A DNA stretch of 14,692 nucleotides from Flavobacterium sp. (GTDB taxonomy: Bacteria; Bacteroidota; Bacteroidia; Flavobacteriales; Flavobacteriaceae): the NCBI GenBank assembly GCA_030682755.1, contig JAUXNR010000512.1:1-14692 (forward strand), in the 5' to 3' direction. The notes beneath the pieces were generated by a model. The model saw nothing but the letters and a program-made list of their open reading frames with translations, ran no database searches and was not told where the DNA came from. The translations under genes were made by a program, and so were the position numbers. Shown here piece after piece: positions 8,529-14,384 of this stretch (positions are counted from its first letter, which is position 1; the number at the start of each line of letters is the position of its first letter).

Positions 8529-8539
8529 TTGATTTAAAA

Positions 8540-8761
8540 ATGAAAAACAACGACCCACTTCATGGCAAAACATTACAAGTTATTCTTGAATTTCTTGTGG
8601 ATTTTTATGGTTTTGAAAAACTTGGGGAGAAGATAAAAATCAACTGTTTTACGGAAAATCCTTCCATCAAATCAAGTTTGACTTTTTTAAGAAAAACCGA
8701 TTGGGCCCGAAAAAAAGTTGAAGAATTATATTTACAAACTGTTTTAAATCAATACTCATGA
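8540..8761 (+). CDS. VF530/DUF2132-family small DNA-binding protein
   Basis: A 73-residue protein that matches the VF530 family (DUF2132) along its whole length: [16 protein letters not shown], then [30 protein letters not shown] and [10 protein letters not shown]. The family is named after a Vibrio fischeri protein of known structure and is described as DNA-binding; its cellular job is not established. Length is normal. The ATG at 8540 follows the large TraB-type gene by 11 bases, and the stop TGA overlaps the ATG of tag (ATGA), so the product is probably co-translated with a DNA repair glycosylase. That neighbour makes a role in DNA transactions plausible, by inference only. Confidence 0.88.
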   Translation: MKNNDPLHGKTLQVILEFLVDFYGFEKLGEKIKINCFTENPSIKSSLTFLRKTDWARKKVEELYLQTVLNQYS

Positions 8762-9321
8762 CAACCCTTAAAAACAGATGTGCCTGGTGCGAAAAAGATG
8801 ATCTTTACAGAAAATATCACGATGAAGAATGGGGAAATCCTGTTTTTGATGATGCCAAATTATTTGAATTTCTTATTTTAGAAACATTTCAAGCCGGAGT
8901 GAGTTGGCATTTGATTTTAAAGAAGAGAGAGCATTTCAGAAAAGCTTTTCTTGATTTTGATTATAAGCAAATTGCCTACTTTGGCGATTATGAAGTACAA
9001 GAATTAATGAAAGATGCGGGAATCATACGAAATACTTTAAAAATAAAATCCGCGATTAGCAATGCCAAAGCGTTTATAAAAGTGCAGGAAGAATTTGGAT
9101 CTTTTTCAAATTTTATTTGGGATTATGTGGAAGGAAAGCCAATTATGAATCAATTCACTTCCTTAAGCGAAGTCCCTGCATTTACACCTTTAGCAGAAAA
9201 AATCAGTAAAGATTTAAAAAAGCGTGGTTTTAAATTTATCGGACCAACTACCATGTATGCTCACATGCAAGCCACAGGAATGGTAAATGACCATTTATTA
9301 AGTTGTTGGAAAAGAAGTTAA
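8758..9321 (+). CDS. tag: DNA-3-methyladenine glycosylase I
   Basis: A 187-residue Tag enzyme, which removes 3-methyladenine from alkylated DNA as the first step of base excision repair. The N-terminus has [20 protein letters not shown]. The structural zinc ligands of the family are all present: Cys8, His21, His179 and Cys183 (the last two in VNDHLLSC). Glu42 in [12 protein letters not shown] lies where the E. coli active-site Glu38 lies, with Trp50 matching the base-stacking Trp46. KKRExFR and [20 protein letters not shown] are further hallmarks. It is the last gene of the operon, coupled to the VF530 gene by a 4-base ATGA overlap. Its TAA overlaps the end of the convergent aat gene by four bases, leaving no room for a separate terminator. 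Confidence 0.96.
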   Translation: MTTLKNRCAWCEKDDLYRKYHDEEWGNPVFDDAKLFEFLILETFQAGVSWHLILKKREHFRKAFLDFDYKQIAYFGDYEVQELMKDAGIIRNTLKIKSAISNAKAFIKVQEEFGSFSNFIWDYVEGKPIMNQFTSLSEVPAFTPLAEKISKDLKKRGFKFIGPTTMYAHMQATGMVNDHLLSCWKRS

Positions 9322-9956
9322 TTTGATTTTAAAATCTTCAAATAACTGGCTCTTGAAATTTCAAAAGCTCCTAATTTTTCCAAATGGTCGTTGTGCACTT
9401 GACAATCTAACAAATGATAATTGGCTTCTTTCAATTGTTGAATGAGTGAAACAAAAGCCACTTTGCTGGCATTTGACACTTTGCTGAACATGCTTTCGCC
9501 ACAAAAAACATGACCTAAATCTACACCATATAAACCGCCTACTAATTCGTTATTTTGCCAAACTTCCACTGATTTTGCAACACCCAATTCGTGCAATTTA
9601 AGATAGGCTTCCATCATGGAATCTGTAATCCATGTACCACGTTGTCCTTTGCGTTTACTAGTTTGACAATTCTTTATAACCTCTGAAAAATTTTGATTAA
9701 AGGAAACTTCAAATAAATTTCTGTTAAGAATATTTCTCAAGCTTTTCGGAATTTTATAATCATGCGGGTTAATTACCATTCGTTCAGACGGACACCACCA
9801 AAGTATTGGCTCATCCTCATCAAACCAAGGGAATATTCCGTTTTGATAAGCCAACAACAGTCGCTCTACGCTTAAATCACCACCAACTGCCAATATCCCT
9901 TCATAAGAAGCTTCTGTAACCGGCGGAAAATATAATTCTGAAGTTAGGAAATACAT
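9318..9956 (-). CDS. aat: Leucyl/phenylalanyl-tRNA-protein transferase
   Basis: A 212-residue Aat, the cytoplasmic enzyme that moves Leu or Phe from charged tRNA to proteins with N-terminal Lys or Arg, marking them for ClpS/ClpAP under the bacterial N-end rule. Landmarks in order: GILAVGGDLSVERLLLAY, GIFPWF, ILWWCPSERMVI, GQRGTWITDSMMEAYLKLHELG, SVEVWQNNELVGGLYGVDLG, FCGESMFSKVSNASKVAF, and the C-terminal LLDCQVHNDHLEKLGA. It is a little shorter than the E. coli protein but covers the whole domain. It stands alone on the minus strand, convergent with tag (overlap 9318-9321). I found only weak promoter-like matches upstream (CTTTG near 10003-10010). Confidence 0.96.
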   Translation of the reverse strand: MYFLTSELYFPPVTEASYEGILAVGGDLSVERLLLAYQNGIFPWFDEDEPILWWCPSERMVINPHDYKIPKSLRNILNRNLFEVSFNQNFSEVIKNCQTSKRKGQRGTWITDSMMEAYLKLHELGVAKSVEVWQNNELVGGLYGVDLGHVFCGESMFSKVSNASKVAFVSLIQQLKEANYHLLDCQVHNDHLEKLGAFEISRASYLKILKSN

Positions 9957-10058
9957 AGTTTAAAAAAATCAATGCCAAATTCTGTCAGTATCAAATAATA
10001 CACAAAGATTATAATTATAAAGCAGTCTTGAAAATTCCGGATGCTTCAGCTTTTAAAT

Positions 10059-10085
10059 AGATTCTGAAACAAGTTCAGAATGACA
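10059..10085. repeat. Interspersed-type repeat with 8-bp hairpin
   Basis: ATTCTGAA (10061-10068) pairs with TTCAGAAT (10074-10081) around ACAAG. The full segment, flanked by AG and GACA, resembles a short repeat I associate with intergenic spacers of many Bacteroidetes genomes. Only one copy is in this window, so calling it a repeat rests on recognition, not on a count. It lies in the 237-bp spacer upstream of aat. Confidence 0.45.
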
Positions 10086-10128
10086 GGAAAGACAAACATC
10101 CTAAACTATGGGACGGAATTACAAGATG

Positions 10129-10173
10129 AAAAAATTCCAAATTCCTAACGTAAAGTCTTGGAATTTGGAATTT
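10129..10173 (-). terminator. 14-bp stem, probable terminator after DUF3127 gene
   Basis: AAATTCCAAATTCC (10132-10145) is the perfect reverse complement of GGAATTTGGAATTT (10160-10173), with a 14-base loop. On the minus strand the second arm ends in a run of six T, with three lying outside the stem, which suits a terminator about 20 bases after the stop of the DUF3127 gene. The same motif family occurs between rpsB and tsf, so this is a repeat that doubles as a terminator. Confidence 0.65.
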
Positions 10174-10193
10174 AAAATTAATGCCTTTATTAA

Positions 10194-10565
10194 TTAAAAA
10201 GGTAAATCGTCGTGTTCTTCTTCATTAAAGTTTGTTGCCGGTTCAAAAGCTTCTGCAGCAGGCATTGGAGGCATTGCAGCAGGTGCTTCAGCTTGTAATT
10301 TTTCAATTCTCCAACCTTTAATCGAATTGAAGTATTTTGTTTCTCCTTGCGGATTTACCCATTCTCTTCCTCCTAAATTAATTGAAACTTTTACATTTTC
10401 TCCAACAGCAACCGTATTCAATAAGTCCGTTTTGTCCTGAACAAATTCAATCATGATACTTTGTGGATACTGCTCTTCTGTGGTGACAACTAATTCTCTT
10501 TTTTTAAATGTTGGGCTTACTTGTTGTACATCTCCAACAACTTTTACTTTTCCTGAAACTTCCAT
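10194..10565 (-). CDS. DUF3127 protein with SSB-like C-terminal tip
   Basis: A 123-residue protein that I recognise as the DUF3127 family of Bacteroidetes, with no proven function. Residues 1-90 (MEVSGKVKVVGDVQQVSP, KRELVVTTEEQYPQSIMIEF, GENVKVSINLGGREW, KYFNSIKGWRIEKL) have the alternating beta pattern expected of an OB-fold. A linker rich in Ala, Pro and Met follows (about 92-110), then an acidic tail ending EEEHDDLPF. This copies the layout of single-stranded DNA-binding protein: OB-fold, flexible linker and an acidic tip ending in Pro-Phe. That suggests binding to nucleic acid or to SSB partners, by inference. It is 35 bases downstream of the flavin reductase-like gene and probably shares its transcript, with a terminator-like stem after it. 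Confidence 0.88.
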   Translation of the reverse strand: MEVSGKVKVVGDVQQVSPTFKKRELVVTTEEQYPQSIMIEFVQDKTDLLNTVAVGENVKVSINLGGREWVNPQGETKYFNSIKGWRIEKLQAEAPAAMPPMPAAEAFEPATNFNEEEHDDLPF

Positions 10566-10600
10566 AATTTTAAATGTTTAATGTTACTATTGGCTTATAC

Positions 10601-11479
10601 TTATACTCTTTTGGCTAATAAAACTTTCCAAGCGGCATTCGCATCTTGTTGGTTTAAATATTCTTTGGCTTTGTGATGCACTTTCATTTCATCTGCTGAA
10701 CTCAAAACACCTTTTACCTGAATATTTTCTTGTACAAATATATTAATTTCTTCGTTGGTTGGCAAACTTTCTACATTCCCTAACATCCCTAAATCATTCC
10801 CGTCAAAAACAGGGCTTCTTTTAATAAAATCAGGTATTTCATCTACTCCAATTCCTAAAGTGGCCAATGGCTTTGGTATTTCGAAAAGGCCTTGATTGGA
10901 ACGTGAATACCAATTGCCTCCCATTCTTGAAACCAAATCAATTTTGGTTTGGTCAATGACTCCTTTTTCATCTAAAATGGTTTCAGAAATATGAAGTTTT
11001 AGTACTTGACAAATAATCAAATTTCCGGCACCACCTTCCGTTCCTAAAGAAATAATGTCGTTTACTTTACATTCAAATTGAACCGGACTTTCCGCTACCC
11101 GAAATGGTTTCACACTATCTGAAGGCAACATGGTTAATCCTGATTTTAAAAACTCATTCACCCCATCAGGATATTCTGTACTGGAAAGCGACATTTGTTG
11201 CACGATATCATAATTCACCACGTTAATAACAACTTCTCTCGTTGCTTCACAATTTATCAACGTATGTTTTATGGTATTATCTCGAACTCTTCTTGCCGGA
11301 GAGAAAATTAAAATTGGCGGATTGGAACTAAAAACATTAAAAAAGCTAAAGGGTGATAAATTTGGGTTTCCGTCCACATCAATCGTGCTGGCAAATGCAA
11401 TAGGTCTTGGCCCTACTGAACTTTGCAAATAGCCTTGCAATTGAACCGGCGAAATGGAATCAGGTGAAATACTAATCAT
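10601..11479 (-). CDS. Flavin reductase-family FMN-binding protein
   Basis: A 292-residue protein with a flavin reductase-like, FMN-binding split-barrel domain in its first 190 residues or so. Landmarks are VGPRPIAFASTID (residues 22-34), NLSPFSFFNVFSSNPPILIFSP (40-61) and, later, ESPVQFECKVNDIISLG. The C-terminal 100 residues are a typical extension of the Bacteroidetes group. The exact substrate is unknown; relatives reduce flavins or bind FMN. I chose ATG 11479 (MISISPDSISP). The frame can be opened by a TTG at 11500, but that codon lies inside the predicted -7 box TACTTTTG (11505-11498), so the longer form would start within its own promoter. The gene heads a likely operon with the DUF3127 gene and diverges from the histidine kinase gene. 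Confidence 0.9.
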   Translation of the reverse strand: MISISPDSISPVQLQGYLQSSVGPRPIAFASTIDVDGNPNLSPFSFFNVFSSNPPILIFSPARRVRDNTIKHTLINCEATREVVINVVNYDIVQQMSLSSTEYPDGVNEFLKSGLTMLPSDSVKPFRVAESPVQFECKVNDIISLGTEGGAGNLIICQVLKLHISETILDEKGVIDQTKIDLVSRMGGNWYSRSNQGLFEIPKPLATLGIGVDEIPDFIKRSPVFDGNDLGMLGNVESLPTNEEINIFVQENIQVKGVLSSADEMKVHHKAKEYLNQQDANAAWKVLLAKRV

Positions 11480-11497
11480 AACAAAATGTAGTTTATA

Positions 11498-11505
11498 CAA
11501 AAGTA
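11498..11505 (-). promoter_or_regulatory. -7 box of the flavin reductase-DUF3127 operon
   Basis: On the minus strand TACTTTTG matches TAnnTTTG exactly. Transcription would start near 11490-11493, about 12 bases before ATG 11479, giving a very short leader. No TTG is found at the normal upstream spacing. The box decides the start codon of the flavin reductase gene because it overlaps the alternative TTG. Confidence 0.55.
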
Positions 11506-11580
11506 CTAAAATGACCTTTAAATTAGTTTGATTTTTTCATTTCAAACAAGATTTACTACATTTAACCTAAATATTTTGAA

Positions 11581-12729
11581 ATGCAATTTTCCGAGAGCAG
11601 AAACATCACCCGTTGGATTCTTATTTTTTCTTCCTTTATAATCATTTCGTTGATTCTATGGAATACCTATTCGTTCTTTCAAATCTTTAAAGAAGACGAA
11701 CGAATGAAAATGGAACTTTGGGCTGAGGCACAAAAATCATTGAATAATGCAGACAGCAATACTGACATTGAATTGACTTTGGTTTTATTGAACAACAACA
11801 CGAGCATTCCGTTGATATTAACCAATGCAAATGACAGCATCATTGACGGAAGAAACATCGACCCGTTGTTATTAAACAATCCGGAAAAATCTGTTGCCTT
11901 AATTAACACCTTTAAAAATGAAAACACACCTATCAAAATTGAATATGACGAAGGAAAATACAACTATTTATATTACGGCAACTCCCCTTTAATCAGCAAA
12001 TTAAAGTATTATCCCATTGCATTGTTGCTAATCATTTTGTTATTTGCATTATTGGTTTTCAATTTTTATAAAACTTCTAAAATTGCCACCCAAAACAAAC
12101 TTTGGGCCGGAATGGCTAAAGAAACTGCTCATCAGATTGGCACCCCTTTATCGTCATTAATTGGTTGGTTGGAAATTATGAAAGCAAATAATTATGATGA
12201 GACGATCATTGCTGAAATTGAAAAAGACATTCAACGTTTACAAACCATAACAGATCGATTTTCAAAAGTGGGATCAGAACCCATTTTGGAGGAGAAAGAC
12301 ATCGTTACAGAGACAAAAAATTCATTTGAGTATTTAAAATCGCGTTTTTCAAAACAAGTTGAATTTACATTTTCGGCACCCAAGGAGGCAATTCTTGTTT
12401 CTTTAAATCCTGCTCTTCACAGCTGGACAATTGAAAACCTCATCAAAAACTCGGTTGACGCCATGAAAGGCAAAGGGAAACTTGACGTTAACATCATTGA
12501 AATGGAAAACGAAGTAAACATTTACATTTCTGATACCGGGAAAGGAATTCCTAAAAACAAATTTAAAAAAGTTTTTGAGCCCGGTTTTACTACTAAAAAA
12601 CGCGGTTGGGGTTTGGGATTGTCCTTGACCAAACGCATTGTGGAAGAATACCACAAAGGAAAAATAAAAGTGCAGCATTCTGATGTTGGTAAAGGAACAA
12701 CCATGCTGATTAGTATGAAAAAGACATAA
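11581..12729 (+). CDS. Two-TM sensor histidine kinase, no adjacent regulator
   Basis: A 382-residue inner-membrane histidine kinase. TM1 spans about residues 11-33, a sensor region of roughly 110 residues follows, and TM2 spans about 145-163. The dimerisation/phosphoacceptor helix holds AKETAHQIGTPLSSL, with His184 as the likely phosphorylation site; the next residue is Gln185 instead of the usual Glu. The ATP-binding domain has an N box (ENLIKNSVDAM, Asn286 and Asn290), a G1 box (DTGKGIP, Asp318) and a G2 box (GWGLGLSLTKR, 342-351), so it should be an active kinase. No response regulator gene is next to it, so its partner is elsewhere. It diverges from the flavin reductase gene and converges on the HIT gene; its TAA lies in the tail of that gene's terminator. 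Confidence 0.93.
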   Translation: MQFSESRNITRWILIFSSFIIISLILWNTYSFFQIFKEDERMKMELWAEAQKSLNNADSNTDIELTLVLLNNNTSIPLILTNANDSIIDGRNIDPLLLNNPEKSVALINTFKNENTPIKIEYDEGKYNYLYYGNSPLISKLKYYPIALLLIILLFALLVFNFYKTSKIATQNKLWAGMAKETAHQIGTPLSSLIGWLEIMKANNYDETIIAEIEKDIQRLQTITDRFSKVGSEPILEEKDIVTETKNSFEYLKSRFSKQVEFTFSAPKEAILVSLNPALHSWTIENLIKNSVDAMKGKGKLDVNIIEMENEVNIYISDTGKGIPKNKFKKVFEPGFTTKKRGWGLGLSLTKRIVEEYHKGKIKVQHSDVGKGTTMLISMKKT

Positions 12730-12753
12730 AAAAATCCCGACTTTATCGGGATT
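12728..12753 (-). terminator. Terminator of greA-HIT operon
   Basis: AATCCCGA (12733-12740) pairs with TCGGGATT (12746-12753) around CTTTA. On the minus strand the stem runs into seven T (12734 down to 12728), starting three bases after the HIT stop codon. In the plus direction the stem lacks a T tail (CAGTTATAA), so it may end histidine kinase transcripts only weakly. Confidence 0.85.
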
Positions 12754-12756
12754 CAG

Positions 12757-13146
12757 TTATAATTGCTTTTGAATTTTTATAACGGTTGATTCAAATTCTT
12801 CTTTGCTCAAAGCTACTTTGCGTTGAAATCGCATGTCCTCCATATCCTGTAGCGGTATCAGATGAACGTGAACATGTGGCACTTCCAAACCGACAACAGC
12901 CACACCCACTCGTTTACACGGAATGGCTTTTTCCAGTGCTATTGCAATTTTTCTTGAAAATTTCATCAAAGAAAGATAGTGCTCTTCTTCCATATCAAAA
13001 ATTTTATTGATTTCTTGTTTCGGAACACAAAGTGTATGACCTACAGCGTTTGGATTCACATCTAAAAAAGCAATAAAGTTTTCATCTTCTGCAATTTTAT
13101 AAGAAGGAATTTCGCCTTGAATGATTTTTGTGAAAATGCTAGCCAT
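12757..13146 (-). CDS. HIT-family nucleotide-binding protein
   Basis: A 129-residue histidine-triad protein of the Hint/HinT type, cytoplasmic. The defining motif is HVHVHLIPL (His91, His93, His95), with His93 expected to be the nucleophile that attacks nucleoside phosphoramidates or similar substrates. IFTKIIQGEIPSYKIAED at the N-terminus, FLDVNPNAVGHTLCVPK in the middle and RVGVAVVGLEVPH before the triad are typical. Length is normal and the real substrate cannot be told from sequence. It starts 10 bases after greA and is almost surely co-transcribed with it, and the pair is followed by its own terminator. Confidence 0.94.
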   Translation of the reverse strand: MASIFTKIIQGEIPSYKIAEDENFIAFLDVNPNAVGHTLCVPKQEINKIFDMEEEHYLSLMKFSRKIAIALEKAIPCKRVGVAVVGLEVPHVHVHLIPLQDMEDMRFQRKVALSKEEFESTVIKIQKQL

Positions 13147-13156
13147 AGGAATACAA

Positions 13157-13633
13157 TTAATCTCTTGAAACTTCTAGGATCTCAAATTTTAACACTCCGT
13201 TTGGAACTGTGATTTCTGCCACATCGCCAACAGATTTTCCTAATAAACCTCTACCAATTGGTGACGTAACAGAAATTTTTCCGGTTTTCAAATCGGCTTC
13301 GCTTTCTGCAACCAAGGTATATTTCATTTCCATTCCGTTTGCTTGATTTTTAATTTTCACATTAGACAACACCAATACTTTGGTTAAATCCAACTGAGAC
13401 TCATCAATCAAACGAGCATTAGCATAAATTTCTTCCATTTTTGAAATTCTCATTTCCAACAAACCTTGTGCTTCTTTTGCTGCATCATATTCTGCATTTT
13501 CAGATAAATCACCTTTATCACGTGCATCGGCAATGGCTTGTGACGCTTTTGGACGTTCAACATGTTTTAAATGTTCTAATTCGTCTTTTAATTTTTTTAA
13601 TCCCTCAGCGGTATAATAAGATACTGTACTCAT
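13157..13633 (-). CDS. greA: Transcription elongation factor GreA
   Basis: A 158-residue GreA, which enters the RNA polymerase secondary channel and stimulates transcript cleavage to rescue backtracked complexes. The N-terminal coiled coil begins YYTAEGLKKLKDELEHLK. Its tip carries RDKGDLSENAEYDAAKEAQ, with Asp42 and Glu45 matching the acidic catalytic pair of the family. The C-terminal FKBP-like domain includes ISVTSPIGRGLLGKSVGD and ends in KFEILEVSRD. Length is standard. It is the first gene of a two-gene operon with the HIT gene. Its leader, about 50 bases long, contains a terminator-like hairpin directly after the predicted transcription start, suggesting attenuation or a short leader RNA. 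Confidence 0.97.
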   Translation of the reverse strand: MSTVSYYTAEGLKKLKDELEHLKHVERPKASQAIADARDKGDLSENAEYDAAKEAQGLLEMRISKMEEIYANARLIDESQLDLTKVLVLSNVKIKNQANGMEMKYTLVAESEADLKTGKISVTSPIGRGLLGKSVGDVAEITVPNGVLKFEILEVSRD

Positions 13634-13656
13634 AATAAGTTCGTTTATATAAATAG

Positions 13657-13681
13657 AAAAAATCCCACTTGCACGGGATTT
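13657..13681 (-). terminator. Terminator-like hairpin inside the greA leader
   Basis: On the minus strand AAATCCC (13681-13675), a loop GTGCAAGT and GGGATTT (13666-13660) form a 7-bp stem, with T residues running from 13662 to 13657, partly within the stem. It lies between the predicted greA -7 box and the greA ATG, about 23 bases before the start codon. On the plus strand there is no upstream gene for it to terminate, because greA points the other way. It would stop part of the greA transcripts and release an RNA of roughly 25-30 bases. Confidence 0.6.
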
Positions 13682-13688
13682 CTCTCTA

Positions 13689-13696
13689 CAAAGATA
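13689..13696 (-). promoter_or_regulatory. -7 box of greA
   Basis: Read on the minus strand, TATCTTTG matches TAnnTTTG exactly, 55 bases upstream of the greA start codon. The only clear upstream TTG (13732-13730) is 33 bases away, too far for the normal spacing, so the -33 element is not identified. Confidence 0.55.
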
Positions 13697-13726
13697 GTAT
13701 TTTTAATTTTAGTAAAATTTTATAAC

Positions 13727-13738
13727 GTTCAATTGAAC
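13727..13738. promoter_or_regulatory. 12-bp palindrome over the -33 element
   Basis: GTTCAATTGAAC is a perfect palindrome in the 160-bp divergent region between greA and the lipoprotein gene. It contains the TTG of the lipoprotein promoter, so a dimeric regulator bound here would block that promoter. Regulator identity is unknown. Confidence 0.35.
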
Positions 13739-13765
13739 AATACAAAGTTAATTAAATTAAATTTG
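13733..13765 (+). promoter_or_regulatory. Promoter of the lipoprotein gene
   Basis: TTG at 13733-13735, a 22-base spacer and TAAATTTG at 13758-13765 fit the Bacteroidetes consensus. The predicted start of transcription is about 20-25 bases before the ATG at 13794. Confidence 0.65.
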
Positions 13766-13793
13766 TTTTCATTTCCTTTAACCAATTTTTAAA

Positions 13794-14213
13794 ATGAGAA
13801 AAGCGATTTTAGTCCTAATTTTAAGTTTCACTCTTTTAAATTGTGACAATGATGGGTTTAATAACAACAATCCTTATTTGCCCAATTATAGTTTTTCATT
13901 TGATGTCAATATAAATTTACCTTCTTACAGTCAACTGCAATTTGTGAGTAATTCCGTTTTAATCACGCAACCGGGTGTTGGTGTGAATGGCATCATTGTA
14001 TTCAACTCAGGAAATGGCTATAATGCCTATGATGCGGGTTGTCCGAATCAACCTTTAGCTTCTTGTTCAACGTTAACCATTAATGGAATTAACGCCGTTT
14101 GTCCGTGTGATAATGTTGAATATAGCTTGTTTACAGGATTGGGGGGATTGCAATATCCTTTGAAGCGTTATCGTGTGGAAGTCCTTGGAAATATTATTCG
14201 GGTTTATAATTAA
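13794..14213 (+). CDS. Rieske-like lipoprotein lacking both cluster histidines
   Basis: A 139-residue exported protein. The N-terminus MRKAILVLILSFTLLNC is a lipoprotein signal with Cys17 as the likely lipid-bearing residue, followed by Asp-Asn-Asp. The second half resembles a Rieske [2Fe-2S] domain: CPNQPLASC (83-91), AVCPCDNVEYSLFTG (101-115) and a C-terminus YPLKRYRVEVLGNIIRVYN like the end of that fold. A true Rieske site is C-x-H then C-x-x-H. Here the positions read Cys83-Pro-Asn85 and Cys103-Pro-Cys105-Asp106, so both histidines are replaced while four cysteines remain. The spacing of 20 between Cys83 and Cys103 fits the Rieske pattern. It may have lost the cluster, use other ligands, or be a disulfide-bonded structural relative. 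It has its own promoter and diverges from greA. Confidence 0.7.
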   Translation: MRKAILVLILSFTLLNCDNDGFNNNNPYLPNYSFSFDVNINLPSYSQLQFVSNSVLITQPGVGVNGIIVFNSGNGYNAYDAGCPNQPLASCSTLTINGINAVCPCDNVEYSLFTGLGGLQYPLKRYRVEVLGNIIRVYN

Positions 14214-14300
14214 GATGCGATAGGGGTAGAAAAAAGTTTAACTGCTTTTTATCCTTTGTTTTGGTTTCTTTATGAAGCGATAAGTTGATAAAGGTTGGTT

Positions 14301-14317
14301 TGACCCGTCCTAAAATA
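14301..14317. mobile_element. Possible relict IS3-type terminal sequence
   Basis: TGACCCGTCCTAAAATA starts with TG and resembles the terminal inverted repeats I associate with IS3-family elements of Bacteroidetes. It lies in the 171-bp spacer between the lipoprotein gene and the broken receptor gene. No transposase, second end or target duplication is visible, so at most it is a relict; the match is from memory only. Confidence 0.25.
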
Positions 14318-14341
14318 ACTATACAGACTACTTCTATTCAT

Positions 14342-14371
14342 AAAAAAACCCTGACTTGACTATCAGGGTTT
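14342..14371 (-). terminator. Terminator of the TonB-dependent receptor gene
   Basis: AAACCCTGA (14346-14354) pairs with TCAGGGTTT (14363-14371) around an 8-base loop, followed on the minus strand by a run of T (to 14342). It lies 13 bases after the original stop codon of the receptor (14385-14387), confirming that stop as the ancestral gene end. Confidence 0.88.
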
Positions 14372-14384
14372 CTGTGATTATTTG

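Noticed and set aside
9979..10090. Miniature transposon (MITE) between aat and the DUF3127 gene
   Set aside because: Outer arms match over only six bases (CTGTCA/TGACAG) and no target duplication is visible.
11480..11500. Longer flavin reductase start at TTG 11500
   Set aside because: The codon lies inside the predicted -7 promoter box, and the conserved N-terminus begins at ATG 11479.
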